From: Microbacterium sp. NC79
GTDB taxonomy: Bacteria > Actinomycetota > Actinomycetes > Actinomycetales > Microbacteriaceae
Length of the DNA: 64,000 bases
Reading direction: 5' to 3'
Assembly (NCBI RefSeq): GCF_019061125.1
Contig: NZ_JAHQYI010000002.1
Location: 401,369-465,368, forward strand
A program made the translations under genes and the position numbers. The notes under the pieces are model-generated. The model ran no database searches, was not told the origin of the DNA, and saw nothing but the letters and a program-made list of their open reading frames with translations. The first letter of the stretch is position 1. The number at the start of each line of letters is the position of its first letter. This document shows, piece after piece, positions 8,175-17,314 of the stretch.

Positions 8175-9491
8175 ATGGTCGACATTGCTCCGCGCCCCAC
8201 CGCCGTCTCGCGTTTCACCGGCGCGCTCCGCACGCAGCGGGCCCCACGCGAGCTCCCTGTCATCGGCGGTGCGCGTGATATCGCTGTCGACACCACGCGT
8301 TCCGTGCTCCTCGTTATCGTCGTCGCCCTGCACGCCTTCATGGTGGGCGTGAGTCTCGACGCCAACGGCACCCCGGTTCTCGAGAACGCGATGGAGCACT
8401 GGGCAGGCTGGCCGGTGCTCACCTGGTTTGCTCAGGTGATGCCATTGTTCTTCGTGCTCGGCGGCTTCGCCTCCTACACGCAGTACAGCCGGCTTCGTGC
8501 ACGCGGAACCACCGCGTCGGCGTACATCGCGGCTCGCCTCATGCGTCTGCTGATTCCCGCGGGCGCCGCGATTGCGGCTGTAACCGTTTTTCTGGCTGCG
8601 CTGACCGTCGCCGGCGTCTCCCCCGACATCATCGCGACCGCTGGCTTCCGCATTAGCCAGCCGTTCTGGTTCTTGGCGGTCTACATCGGTGTCACCGCCC
8701 TGGTTCCTGCCATGGTGTGGCTGCATGAACGTAACAAGCTCGTCACCCTCCTCGCTCTCGCGCTCGGTGCGCTTGTGGTGGACATTGTGCGCGTCACCAC
8801 CGACATTGCCGCGATCGGTGCCCTGAACTTCGCGTTTGTCTGGCTCTTCGCACAGCAGTTTGGCTTCGCGCTCGCCGACGGAACACTCGATCGACTCGGC
8901 ACGCGCGCCAAGCGCATCATGGGCATTGGTGCCGTCGCCACCATCGTCGTCACGATGCTCACCGGCTTCTACCCGACCGACCTATACGCCGCGCTCAACC
9001 CGCCCATGGGCGTGCTGGTGCTGGTTGGCATTGTGCAGACCATGATCTTCCTCCAGTTGCGCACCGCCATCCGTCGCATCGGCGAGCTGCCGGCCATCGC
9101 GCAGTTCGTCGGCTGGATCGGCGAACGCTCGATGACGATCTACAGCTGGCACATGCTCGTCACCATCGCCATCGCCGGCGCTCTCATCAATGCGCCCTTC
9201 GCCCTCCCGGTTCCGGTCAGCACCGACTGGTGGCTCACGCGCCCACTCTGGTTCCTGGTCGTCGGGATCGCCGTCTTTACCGTGGCGTCTTTCGCCGGAC
9301 GCCTGGAACGTCGCCGCATCACCGCATCACCCGCCGGCCGCGGTGGCGTCACCGCCGCAACCCTGCTCGCCATCGCCGGTGTCGTGCTCACGCTCGGTCT
9401 GGGTTCCGTCGGCGGAGCCTGGGTCATTGCAACGGCCGCCATCACCGCGGCGCTCGCCCTCGTGATGCGCCGCCCCGGTCGCACACGCTAA
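8175..9491 (+). CDS. Acyltransferase family 3 membrane protein
   Basis: This protein of about 438 residues has around ten membrane helices and the N-terminal acyltransferase-3 pattern: an RDIAVDTTRSVLLVIVVALH stretch with the conserved histidine, followed by MPLFFVLGGFASYTQ. Members transfer acyl groups to sugars, lipids or peptidoglycan on the cell surface. The start is uncertain: ATG 8175 has a purine-rich AGGGG directly adjacent, and an in-frame ATG at 8136 would add 13 residues. The substrate is unknown and the neighbours do not reveal it. Confidence 0.78.
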   Translation: MVDIAPRPTAVSRFTGALRTQRAPRELPVIGGARDIAVDTTRSVLLVIVVALHAFMVGVSLDANGTPVLENAMEHWAGWPVLTWFAQVMPLFFVLGGFASYTQYSRLRARGTTASAYIAARLMRLLIPAGAAIAAVTVFLAALTVAGVSPDIIATAGFRISQPFWFLAVYIGVTALVPAMVWLHERNKLVTLLALALGALVVDIVRVTTDIAAIGALNFAFVWLFAQQFGFALADGTLDRLGTRAKRIMGIGAVATIVVTMLTGFYPTDLYAALNPPMGVLVLVGIVQTMIFLQLRTAIRRIGELPAIAQFVGWIGERSMTIYSWHMLVTIAIAGALINAPFALPVPVSTDWWLTRPLWFLVVGIAVFTVASFAGRLERRRITASPAGRGGVTAATLLAIAGVVLTLGLGSVGGAWVIATAAITAALALVMRRPGRTR

Positions 9492-9559
9492 CCAGGCGCA
9501 TGCCGGCTCACGGGCCAGGCATTACCCAACGACGCCGCGGCGCACCGGATAATCTTTGC

Positions 9560-9581
9560 GTTAATGTCGCCATTCATTAAC
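9560..9581. promoter_or_regulatory. Inverted repeat GTTAATG-N8-CATTAAC, possible operator
   Basis: A perfect seven-base inverted repeat lies 22 bases before the start codon of the metallophosphoesterase gene. A GATAAT-like box is just upstream at about 9549-9554, so the repeat would sit over the transcription start. It is the only AT-rich palindrome in this gap and is a candidate repressor site. Confidence 0.4.
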
Positions 9582-9603
9582 CCAAGTGAGAGACGGTAGC
9601 CAC

Positions 9604-10488
9604 ATGACCTCGCTGCGCATTCTGCACCTCACCGACACGCACCTTTTCGGCGACAACGCCCGCCACTACGACACCGTCGACACCGCCGCCCAGCTCACGG
9701 CCGCGCTCGCACACGTCGCTGAGCAGCCCTGTGATCTCGTGGTTGTCGCGGGCGACGTGAGCGAAGACGGAACCGTCGAGTCGTACCAGCGCGCCCGCAC
9801 GATCGTTGGCGAATGGGCACGCGAGCGCGACGCCCGCGCCGTATTCACGATGGGCAACCATGATCGTCGCGAAGCGTTCCGGGAGGTGTTGGGCGGCGGA
9901 CAACCCGACGCACACGAACGTGTTCTCGCAGGCACCGACCCCGCCCGCCCCATCGCGTCCGTCACCGAAAGCAACGGCTGGCGCGTGATCGTGCTCGACA
10001 CCTCAGTGCCCGCCCGCGGATACGGCGACATTGAAGCAGAACAGCTCACGTTCCTCCGCGACATCCTCGCGACCCCCGCAGAAAACGGCACCGTCATCGT
10101 GATGCACCACGCCCCGGTCGACGCCCAGACCGACCTGCTGCAGGCCCTCGCGCTTGACCCCCACGACGCCGATGAGTTCATCGAAATCATCGCGGGTTCT
10201 GACGTGCGCGTCGTATTAAGCGGCCACTATCACCACCCGATCGTCGAGACGGTCAACGGTATTCCGGTGGTGGTCGCTCCGGGTGTCGCCAACATTGCTC
10301 GCTCACTCGATGACCCGGCTGAAGAGTCGGCCGAGCTTGCCTTCGGCGGCGCGGTAATCGAAATCCGCGGCACCCGCACACGGGTGGTTCCGTTCATCGA
10401 GCGTCACGAAGCTGCCCTCGAAGTGTTCCGTTTCGACCGCGAGACGGTCGCCCGCATCATCGCCGCCGCCGGCCGTCCCACCCCCTAA
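9604..10488 (+). CDS. Metallophosphoesterase (CpdA/Icc-like), module A
   Basis: A 294-residue calcineurin-like phosphoesterase with the full set of metal-binding motifs: DTH near residue 12, GDV near 50, GNHDRR near 80, HHAP near 170 and SGHYHHP near 205. This matches class III cyclic nucleotide/phosphodiester hydrolases such as CpdA. No signal peptide is seen, so it should act in the cytoplasm. I preferred ATG 9604 (MTSLRILHLTDTH); GTG 9586 is also in frame. It faces the GntR-type regulator gene of the neighbouring ABC importer. A second gene of the same family at 26888 sits in an analogous cluster. The substrate is unknown; an organophosphodiester is a reasonable inference. Confidence 0.85.
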   Translation: MTSLRILHLTDTHLFGDNARHYDTVDTAAQLTAALAHVAEQPCDLVVVAGDVSEDGTVESYQRARTIVGEWARERDARAVFTMGNHDRREAFREVLGGGQPDAHERVLAGTDPARPIASVTESNGWRVIVLDTSVPARGYGDIEAEQLTFLRDILATPAENGTVIVMHHAPVDAQTDLLQALALDPHDADEFIEIIAGSDVRVVLSGHYHHPIVETVNGIPVVVAPGVANIARSLDDPAEESAELAFGGAVIEIRGTRTRVVPFIERHEAALEVFRFDRETVARIIAAAGRPTP

Positions 10489-10535
10489 GCCTTCGTTCCG
10501 GAACCACCCAGAACCTCGGAACCAGAAGCGCAGTT

Positions 10536-11354
10536 TTACAGGTCGTCGTGCGCGACCGGCTCGGTGTCGTAGCGCAGTACGAACTTGGCCTCGTCGCCGC
10601 GGAGGCGGCGGCGCACGTAGAACACCGGGCGACCAGTGGTATCAGCGGTCACGCCATCACGAACCAGCAGCGCGGTTCCGGTGGGCACCCCCAGCGCGTC
10701 GGCATCGGCGAAGTCGGCACCGACCGCGCTGAATGCGCGCCAGAGGTAGCGCAGTTCGAGGCCAAGGCCCTCGACGAGTCCGCGCACCACGAGTCCGTGC
10801 TGGGAAACCAACGCCTCGACGTCACCGAGCGATGCCGGATACCAGTAGCTGTTGGAGATCCAACGACGACCGCTGTGGAGCATCACGGTGTCGAGGCGTC
10901 GGAGGTCAGCGAGGGGAACGCCAAGACCCGAGATCACATCGTCGGGGAGCGGCTCGGTCGCGGGGCCCGCATGCAACACGACCTCGTCAACCTGGCGAAC
11001 GGGGCGGGCCGAGACCGGCGGCAGATTGAGGTCGAGTGCGTCGGCCAGCGAGTCCGATGACTGGCGCGCCACCGGCACGCTCGCCACGATCTCAACGAGG
11101 TCGGGCGGCGAGGTCACAAACGTGCCAACGCCGCGGCGGATCTCTACGGCACCGAGGCGCTGCAGCTCAACAACACCCTGCCGAAGCGTGAGGCGCGTCA
11201 CCCCAAACCGTGCCGCCAATTCGTTCTCATTGGGTAGCCGAGTGCCGGCCGGCAGCGTGCCATCTTGAATCTCCTGCCACAGTTCAGCAGCGATTCGACG
11301 ATAAACCGGCAGGCCAGACAGCGCTGAGTCACGGGCACTTTGCCGCTCGTTCAC
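10536..11354 (-). CDS. GntR-family regulator with UTRA domain (PhnF/HutC type), module A
   Basis: A 272-residue regulator with an N-terminal GntR winged helix (PVYRRIAAELWQEIQDG ... RLPNENELAARFGVTRLTLRQGVVELQRLGAVEIRRGVGTFV) and a C-terminal UTRA ligand-binding domain ending in FYVRRRLRGDEAKFVLRYD. UTRA domains bind small, often phosphorylated, ligands; PhnF of the phosphonate system is of this kind. The gene is divergent from the five-gene ABC operon, and a perfect palindrome lies between them, so it most likely represses that operon. Ligand identity is inferred only by family. Confidence 0.85.
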   Translation of the reverse strand: MNERQSARDSALSGLPVYRRIAAELWQEIQDGTLPAGTRLPNENELAARFGVTRLTLRQGVVELQRLGAVEIRRGVGTFVTSPPDLVEIVASVPVARQSSDSLADALDLNLPPVSARPVRQVDEVVLHAGPATEPLPDDVISGLGVPLADLRRLDTVMLHSGRRWISNSYWYPASLGDVEALVSQHGLVVRGLVEGLGLELRYLWRAFSAVGADFADADALGVPTGTALLVRDGVTADTTGRPVFYVRRRLRGDEAKFVLRYDTEPVAHDDL

Positions 11355-11378
11355 CTGCCACTCCCTTTCGCGTCACTC

Positions 11379-11404
11379 AGGACATCTAGACATATAGATG
11401 TCCT
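11379..11404. promoter_or_regulatory. Palindromic operator between the GntR/UTRA gene and the ABC operon
   Basis: A perfect inverted repeat with ten-base arms, AGGACATCTA-N6-TAGATGTCCT, occupies the divergent promoter region between the regulator and the substrate-binding protein gene. Its position and symmetry make it the likely binding site of the UTRA-type regulator. Confidence 0.65.
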
Positions 11405-11455
11405 GCACAGCATGTGCGGGGTTGCGATGCAATCCCCACAACAGAAAGGTATTCC

Positions 11456-12976
11456 ATGCGCAGATCTGTTGCGTTCACCGCCCTAGCCCTGAGCGGTGTT
11501 TTGCTCGCCGGCTGCTCCACCTCGCCCGCAAATGACGCGGCTCCCGAAACCTCGGCGCCCACCACAGCCGCCGACCCCACTGCCATCGTCGACATCCGCG
11601 TGGGCCTGGAGCCCACGAGCCTCGACGTCACCACAACGTCGGGTGCTGGCCTCGTGCAGGTCATGCGCGGCAACGTCTACCAGGGCCTCGTTGGCCTGAC
11701 AGAAGACCGCACCATTGTTCCTGCGCTTGCCACCGAATGGGACATCTCGGAAGACGGCCTCACCTACACGTTCACCGTGCGCGATGGCGTTGTCTTCCAC
11801 GATGGCACCCCGATGACGATGGATGACGTGGTGGCCTCCCTCACCGCCGCGAGCGCCGACGACTCGAAAAACCCCGACGCCAAGCGCATGACCGGCGTCG
11901 TCTCGGTTACCGCTACCGACGACAGCACGGTGCAGATTGTGCTCGCCGAGCGCGACATTAACTTCCTGGAAACCCTCACCACGGGCGCCGGCTACATCGT
12001 GTCGCAGACCTCGACGGTTGACCTCGCGTCGGCGACGAACGGTACCGGCCCGTACACGCTCGGTCAGTGGAACCGCGGGGCGACGCTGTCGCTGGAACCG
12101 TTCGCCGACTACTGGGGCGACGCTCCCAGCAACGGCGGCGTGGTGTTCCACTACATCGCCGATGAGGCCACGGCAGCAACGGCCCTGCGCGGCGGCGAGC
12201 TCGATGTGCTGGTTGGCGCTTCGCCAGAAACGACCGAACTGTTCGCGGCCGACGACGCATTCCAGGTGGCCGAGGGTGAGTCAACGAGCTGGATGACGCT
12301 CGGGTTCAACCACACCGTTGAGTCGTTGCAGGATCAGCGTGTGCGCGAGGCGATTCGTCGCTCGATCGACAAGACCGAGCTCATTGAGGTGCTCGGTGGG
12401 CAGGCGCTGGAAGTCGGAACCATCACGGTGCCGAGCGACACGTGGCACGTTGACGCCACCGACACCGCGGCATTCGACACCGCAGAGGCCAAGAAGCTTC
12501 TGAAGGAAGCGGGCTACGAAGACCTCGAGCTGACGCTGACGGTCTCGAACACGTACGACACGATCATCACCGAGTTCATCGCGGCTGAGCTTGCCGAGGT
12601 CGGCATTGACGTCACGATCGAAACCGTCGAGTTTGCCACCTGGCTGGAAGACGTCTTCACGAACAAGAAGTTCGAGATGACGATGGTGCTGCACGTTGAC
12701 CCGGCCACGGCAACGTACTACGCCAACCCGAACTACTACTGGAGCTACGACAACGCCGAGGTGCAGGGCCTGATCGCCGACGCCCGCACCGCGCTCACCG
12801 AAGACGAGCGCGACGAAGCCATGCGTGACGCTGTCACACTCGTTGCCGAAGACTCAGCAAGTGACTGGCTGTACTCGCCGAAGAACATCATCGTCGCTGG
12901 CTCCGACGTTGCCGGATTCGCGGTCGACCGCAACTCGACCAACTTCCCGGTCTCGGGCATCACGATCGCCGAGTGA
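11456..12976 (+). CDS. Family 5 (peptide/nickel-type) ABC transporter substrate-binding lipoprotein, module A
   Basis: A 506-residue extracellular solute-binding protein. It has a lipoprotein signal peptide with lipobox LLAGC (Cys20), a low-complexity Ser/Thr/Pro linker, and typical family 5 blocks such as VFHDGTPMTMDDVVASL and VREAIRRSIDKTEL. I chose ATG 11456 for the GAAAGG ribosome site and signal peptide. Family 5 proteins bind peptides, nickel chelates, opines or glycosides, so the fold does not fix the substrate. Its place between a UTRA-type regulator and a phosphatase gene suggests a phosphorylated solute (inference). Confidence 0.88.
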   Translation: MRRSVAFTALALSGVLLAGCSTSPANDAAPETSAPTTAADPTAIVDIRVGLEPTSLDVTTTSGAGLVQVMRGNVYQGLVGLTEDRTIVPALATEWDISEDGLTYTFTVRDGVVFHDGTPMTMDDVVASLTAASADDSKNPDAKRMTGVVSVTATDDSTVQIVLAERDINFLETLTTGAGYIVSQTSTVDLASATNGTGPYTLGQWNRGATLSLEPFADYWGDAPSNGGVVFHYIADEATAATALRGGELDVLVGASPETTELFAADDAFQVAEGESTSWMTLGFNHTVESLQDQRVREAIRRSIDKTELIEVLGGQALEVGTITVPSDTWHVDATDTAAFDTAEAKKLLKEAGYEDLELTLTVSNTYDTIITEFIAAELAEVGIDVTIETVEFATWLEDVFTNKKFEMTMVLHVDPATATYYANPNYYWSYDNAEVQGLIADARTALTEDERDEAMRDAVTLVAEDSASDWLYSPKNIIVAGSDVAGFAVDRNSTNFPVSGITIAE

Positions 12977-13986
12977 TGACCCTCACAGCGGCACCGTTAC
13001 ACGCTGGGCGCGGAACCATGATCCGCGCCCAGCGCACGGCTCGCTACATTGCGGGAGAGGTGATCGTTTTGATCACCTCTCTCGTGGTGGCGAGCATGGC
13101 CATCTTCGGTTTTCTGGCTGTTCTTCCCGGCGACCAGGCGGCGATCCTCGGCGGCGTGGAAGCGACCCCCGAGCAGATTGAAGCCCTGCGCCAGCAGATG
13201 GGCCTCAACCGCCCTCTCTGGGAGCAGTACCTCGACTGGTTCGGTGGCGTACTCACCGGCGACCTGAGCACGAGTGCCCTCGATGGCCGCTCAGTTGCCG
13301 CCGAGCTTGGCGAAAAACTGCAGGTGACGGTTCCGCTCGGTCTTTTGGCGCTCCTGCTCAGCATCGTCATCGCCGTTCCGGTAGGCGTGCTCGCCGCGAT
13401 CTACCGCGACAGCGCATTTGGCCGCGTGATCACGGCGCTCAGCCAACTGTCTGCCGCGATCCCCACGTTCGTGCTCGGCCTTGCCCTCGTGCTCCTCGTC
13501 GCCCTGCCGACGCGTTTGTTCCCTGTGCAGGGCTTCCCTGCCGACCGCTGGGCTGACCCGATGGAGGCGCTGCGCTCACTCATCCTTCCGGCCACCGCCA
13601 TCGCAATCGGACAGTCCGCCGTGCTGGTGCGATTCGTCCGCAGCGTCACGATTGACATCCTGCTGAAGGACTGGGTGCGCACCGGGCTCGCGCAGGGATG
13701 GCCGCTCCGCACCGTGCTTGTTCGCCACGGCGCACGCAACGCCGCTCTCCCCCTGCTCGGCATCATCGGTCTCGAAATTGCCGGCATTCTGATGGGCTCC
13801 GTCATCGTCGAGCAAATCTTCGCGCTGCCGGGAGTCGGCGGCATGCTGCTCAGCGACGTCGGCAACCGTGACATCACGTCAATTCAGAGCACCCTGTTCG
13901 TGCTTACCGCGCTCGTGATGATCACCACCGTCGTTCTCACCACGCTCTCTCGCGTGCTTGACCCCCGCGTTCGGAGTGCCTCATGA
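12976..13986 (+). CDS. ABC transporter permease, DppB type, module A
   Basis: A permease of about 336 residues with six membrane helices and the DppB/OppB-type N-terminal sequence (a conserved PGDQAAILGG motif after helix 1 and QMGLNRPLWEQYLDWFGGVLTGDLS). The binding-protein-dependent transport EAA-like loop is present as VRTGLAQGWPLRTVLVRHGARNAALPLLG. The ATG overlaps the stop codon of the binding-protein gene by one base. It forms the channel with the DppC-type partner encoded next, with a four-base overlap. Confidence 0.9.
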   Translation: MTLTAAPLHAGRGTMIRAQRTARYIAGEVIVLITSLVVASMAIFGFLAVLPGDQAAILGGVEATPEQIEALRQQMGLNRPLWEQYLDWFGGVLTGDLSTSALDGRSVAAELGEKLQVTVPLGLLALLLSIVIAVPVGVLAAIYRDSAFGRVITALSQLSAAIPTFVLGLALVLLVALPTRLFPVQGFPADRWADPMEALRSLILPATAIAIGQSAVLVRFVRSVTIDILLKDWVRTGLAQGWPLRTVLVRHGARNAALPLLGIIGLEIAGILMGSVIVEQIFALPGVGGMLLSDVGNRDITSIQSTLFVLTALVMITTVVLTTLSRVLDPRVRSAS

Positions 13987-14855
13987 TTCGCCGCTTTCTC
14001 CGCCACCCGCTCGGCATCGTCGGCCTTGCCCTGGTCGCCATCCCCACGTTCGCCGCGATGGTGTCGCTGTTTTGGACGCCGTATGACCCGACCGCCTTCG
14101 TACCGCTTGATCGCTGGCTGCCGCCGTCGCCAGAACACTGGCTCGGCACCGATGCCGGCGGACGCGATCTGTTTAGCATCCTGCTCGCTGGCGCTCAAGC
14201 CACCATGCTTGCCACCGTTCTCGCCACCGTCATTGCCATCGCTGTCGGGGTTCCGCTCGCCCTCAGCACGGCGATTGCCCCGCGCCGCACGTCGGGCGTG
14301 ATGGAACGAGGCATCGACATTGCCATTGCCTTCCCCACGCTCGTGCTCGCGATCATCCTGGTGACGTCGTACGGCGCCAGCATCTGGACGTCATCGATCG
14401 CGATCGGCCTCGGTAGCAGCGTTGTCGTCGCCCGCACCATGGTCTCGGAGCTGCGCGGCATTCTCGCTTCGGACTACGTCACGCTCGCCCGTGCCGGGGG
14501 TGTCGGAACCATGGGCATCGTGTTTTCGCATTTGCTCCCGAATGTGGCACCGACACTTCTCGTACGCGCCACCCAGATTCTGTCGGTGGCCGCTCTCGCC
14601 GAAGCGGGCCTGTCATACCTCGGCTTCGGCACGCCGCCGCCGACCGCGTCGTGGGGTCGCACGCTGTCTGATCTGCAGTCACAGGTGCTGGTGCGCCCCG
14701 AGGTGCTCATCGCTCCGAGCATCGCGATCACCACCCTCGTGATCGGTTTCGCGCTCATCGGTGATGCCCTCCGCGACGCCCTCGAAAACACCGCGCGCGC
14801 AACGCCGCGCCCCGCTCCCACATCCGCCCCGTCTGCCCAGAAGGTGACTGCATGA
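13983..14855 (+). CDS. ABC transporter permease, DppC type, module A
   Basis: A 290-residue permease with the typical DppC pattern: an N-terminal helix, the block WLGTDAGGRDLFSILLAGAQ, and the coupling loop YVTLARAGGVGTMGIVFSHLLPN. It ends with a short Pro/Ala/Thr-rich tail. It starts with an ATGA overlap on the upstream permease gene and overlaps the ATPase gene downstream in the same way, so the transport genes are tightly translationally coupled. Confidence 0.9.
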   Translation: MIRRFLRHPLGIVGLALVAIPTFAAMVSLFWTPYDPTAFVPLDRWLPPSPEHWLGTDAGGRDLFSILLAGAQATMLATVLATVIAIAVGVPLALSTAIAPRRTSGVMERGIDIAIAFPTLVLAIILVTSYGASIWTSSIAIGLGSSVVVARTMVSELRGILASDYVTLARAGGVGTMGIVFSHLLPNVAPTLLVRATQILSVAALAEAGLSYLGFGTPPPTASWGRTLSDLQSQVLVRPEVLIAPSIAITTLVIGFALIGDALRDALENTARATPRPAPTSAPSAQKVTA

Positions 14856-15658
14856 CTCTCCTCGCCATCGAAAATCTGTCCATCACGATCGCTGGACGGC
14901 CCGTCGTCACCGACGTGTCTCTGTGCGTCGAGCACGGCGAGCGCGTCGGCCTGATCGGTGAATCCGGTTCGGGCAAGTCGCTCACGTGCCTCGCCACGCT
15001 CGGACTCCTCCCGCCGCCCGCGACCGCCACAGGCCGCATCATCGTTGATGGTTCCGACGTCATCGGCGCTTCCGCCCGCACCCTGCACAAGCTCCGCGGC
15101 CGCACCGTCGGATGCGTTTTCCAAGAGCCGCAGACAGCGCTTGACCCGCTCACCACGATCGGCCGCCACCTCGTTTCGCCGTTGCGCGCCCACGGGCAGC
15201 TGCGCCCCGGTTCCGCTCGCCGCACGGCGATCGCGCTGGCTGACATGGTGGGTCTGCCCGACCCGGAGAACATCATTCGCCGGTACCCGCACGAGCTTTC
15301 CGGCGGTCAGCGTCAGCGCGTCATGATCGCGATGGCGATGTCGACCCGCCCTTCGCTGCTGCTGGCTGATGAGCCAACCACGGCGCTTGATGTCACCGTG
15401 CAGGCGCGCGTGCTCGAGCTCATGGGCGATCTCACCGAGCGCAGCGGTGCCGGCGTTCTTCTGGTGACGCACGATATGGCGGTGGCGGCATCGCGCTGCG
15501 ACCGCATCGTGGTGATGCAGTCGGGTCGCATCGTCGAAACCGGAACCCCGGAGCAGTTGCTGACGAACCCGCGCGAGGACTACACCGCACGTCTCGTCGA
15601 CGCCGCGTACGCGACGAGCTGGCAGCCCGCGACCCAGCGCGTCGCGGTGGCGGCATGA
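14852..15658 (+). CDS. ABC transporter ATP-binding protein, DppD type, module A
   Basis: A 268-residue ATPase with Walker A GESGSGKSLT near residue 38, the Q-loop VFQEPQTALDPL, signature LSGGQRQRVMIAMA and Walker B LLLADEPTTALD. Unlike many DppD proteins it lacks a long C-terminal oligopeptide-transporter extension with cysteines. It works with the DppF-type ATPase encoded next as the heterodimeric motor of the importer. Confidence 0.9.
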   Translation: MTLLAIENLSITIAGRPVVTDVSLCVEHGERVGLIGESGSGKSLTCLATLGLLPPPATATGRIIVDGSDVIGASARTLHKLRGRTVGCVFQEPQTALDPLTTIGRHLVSPLRAHGQLRPGSARRTAIALADMVGLPDPENIIRRYPHELSGGQRQRVMIAMAMSTRPSLLLADEPTTALDVTVQARVLELMGDLTERSGAGVLLVTHDMAVAASRCDRIVVMQSGRIVETGTPEQLLTNPREDYTARLVDAAYATSWQPATQRVAVAA

Positions 15659-16443
15659 CGTCGCTGTTGTTCGACGCGTCGCGCGTCTCGATGCAATATC
15701 CCGGCTCGTCGAAGCCGGCCGTCAACGGCGTCTCGCTCACGGTGGAGCCGGGGCGCCACCTCGGCATCATCGGCGAATCCGGGTCCGGCAAGACAACGCT
15801 GGCGCGCATGCTGCTGGGGCTTAACCGCCCGACGACCGGAACCATCAACTATCGCGGCCAGGAGGTTCCCGTTGGTCGCCATAAAGCGTCGCGAGACTTT
15901 CGCCGACGTGTTCAGGTGGTGCTGCAGGATCCGTTTGCGTCCTTGAACCCGCGCATGCCGGTGGGCCGCATTATTGCGGAGCCGGTGCGCGCGTTGCGCC
16001 CCACGTGGGATGCGCGCTCTCGCACGCTCGAGCTGCTGGCCGCCGTGGGGCTTGGCGAAGAGTTTGCCCAGCGCCTGCCGCGTGAGCTCTCCGGTGGGCA
16101 GCGTCAACGTGTCGCGATCGCCCGTGCGCTCGCCCCACGCCCGGAGACCGTGATTGCTGACGAGCCGGTCAGCGCCCTCGATGTTTCGGTGCGGGCGCAC
16201 GTGCTGCAACTGTTGCGCCGCCTCGCCGCGCATGAGGAACTCACACTGATTGTGATATCCCACGACCTCGGCATTGTCGATGGTCTCTGTAAGGATGCGC
16301 TCGTGATGCGCTCCGGACGTATTGTCGAACACGGGCCGGTCGGCGACGTGCTCGAAAATCCGCAAGCCGACTACACCCGCGAACTTCTCGCCAGTGTTCC
16401 CCTACTTCCCCGTCGAGAGGACCGCACCCATGACTCCCACTGA
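15655..16443 (+). CDS. ABC transporter ATP-binding protein, DppF type, module A
   Basis: A 262-residue ATPase with Walker A GESGSGKTTLARMLLGL, Q-loop VLQDPFASLNPRMPVG, signature LSGGQRQRVAIARAL and Walker B VIADEPVSALD. It is the second motor subunit of the module A importer. Its 3' end overlaps the start of the PTP-like phosphatase gene by 14 bases, which ties the phosphatase to the transporter operon. Confidence 0.9.
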   Translation: MTSLLFDASRVSMQYPGSSKPAVNGVSLTVEPGRHLGIIGESGSGKTTLARMLLGLNRPTTGTINYRGQEVPVGRHKASRDFRRRVQVVLQDPFASLNPRMPVGRIIAEPVRALRPTWDARSRTLELLAAVGLGEEFAQRLPRELSGGQRQRVAIARALAPRPETVIADEPVSALDVSVRAHVLQLLRRLAAHEELTLIVISHDLGIVDGLCKDALVMRSGRIVEHGPVGDVLENPQADYTRELLASVPLLPRREDRTHDSH

Positions 16444-17158
16444 AACGCTTGCCACTCCCCCTGCGTTGCACAACTTCCGCCCGGTCGGCGGCTTTACTAC
16501 GCGCGATGGCCGTCATGTTCGCGCCGATCGGGTGTTCCGTTCTGCTGCTCCGATGCGGGAGCCCGCCACGGCGACGACCGATGTTGTTGGTTCCGGTGTG
16601 CGTACGATCGTTGACCTGCGTGACTCGGGCGAACGTGCCCGCACGCCCGGTGCGTGGCAGCACGATGAGCTGACCGTGCACCACATTCCGGTGTTTGACG
16701 ATCAGCTGCGCGATCTTCCGTTCGACACGCTCGATGAGCTGTACGGGCACATGGTGAACTCATTTGGTGGCCAGCTCGGCGCCGCGGTGAGCACCATTGC
16801 AGCGGGCGCGAATGACGGCGTGCTGCTGCACTGCACGGCAGGAAAAGACCGCACCGGAGTGATCAGCGCGCTCATGCTCGACGTTCTTGACGTCGATCGC
16901 AACACGATTCTGGACGACTTCTCGGCGTCCCAGCGCCTCCTGGGCGCGGACTATCTCGCCGACCTCTTCGCCGGACACGACCCGGCATCGCTTCCCGGCA
17001 TGGCCGCGCACAAGGCGACGGCCTCGCCGCCCGAGCTCCTCATCACGATGTTCGCCCGCGTGGAGCACCAGCACGGCTCGTCGGAGGCTTTCCTGCGCGC
17101 CAACGGCGTCACCGACGCCTCCCTAACCGCCCTCGCATCCGCCCTCATCGCCCCGTAG
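16430..17158 (+). CDS. PTP-like (MptpB-type, Y_phosphatase3) phosphatase, module A
   Basis: A 242-residue phosphatase with the N-terminal LHNFRPVGGF ... RVFRSAAP block and the catalytic P-loop HCTAGKDRTG (nucleophile Cys135, Arg141). The Lys-Asp in the loop is the hallmark of MptpB-like enzymes, which act on phosphoinositides and phosphotyrosine. There is no signal peptide, so it acts in the cytoplasm. A GAGAGG ribosome site precedes the ATG by nine bases, within the end of the upstream ATPase gene. As the last gene of an importer operon it is more likely to process an imported phosphoester than to be a signalling protein phosphatase (inference). A homologue lies at 26226. Confidence 0.87.
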   Translation: MTPTETLATPPALHNFRPVGGFTTRDGRHVRADRVFRSAAPMREPATATTDVVGSGVRTIVDLRDSGERARTPGAWQHDELTVHHIPVFDDQLRDLPFDTLDELYGHMVNSFGGQLGAAVSTIAAGANDGVLLHCTAGKDRTGVISALMLDVLDVDRNTILDDFSASQRLLGADYLADLFAGHDPASLPGMAAHKATASPPELLITMFARVEHQHGSSEAFLRANGVTDASLTALASALIAP

Positions 17159-17221
17159 CTCGACAGCCCGGCACCCCCTGCCCCCTGCAGCCCGTTCCAC
17201 CCCGGCCTCACCGCCGAGAAT

Positions 17222-17288
17222 CAGTTTGGTCGGCGAAACCCGTCCGCGCCGCATGTATCTCGCCGACCGAACTGTGCTTCGCGGACGG
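17222..17288. repeat. Two interleaved inverted repeats (pseudoknot-like arrangement)
   Basis: The first pair has 15-base arms at 17222-17236 and 17260-17274 with one mismatch. The second has perfect nine-base arms CCGTCCGCG at 17240-17248 and CGCGGACGG at 17280-17288. The order is A-B-A'-B', so both stems can form together only as a pseudoknot. It lies in the gap between two converging genes. Confidence 0.6.
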
Positions 17289-17314
17289 ATGGCGCGGAAA
17301 GGAGGCGCGAAGGG

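Noticed and set aside
10489..10535. A terminator between the converging metallophosphoesterase and GntR-type genes
   Set aside because: The short symmetrical GTTCCGGAAC is only ten bases with no loop or T-run; the region merely holds copies of the over-represented word.
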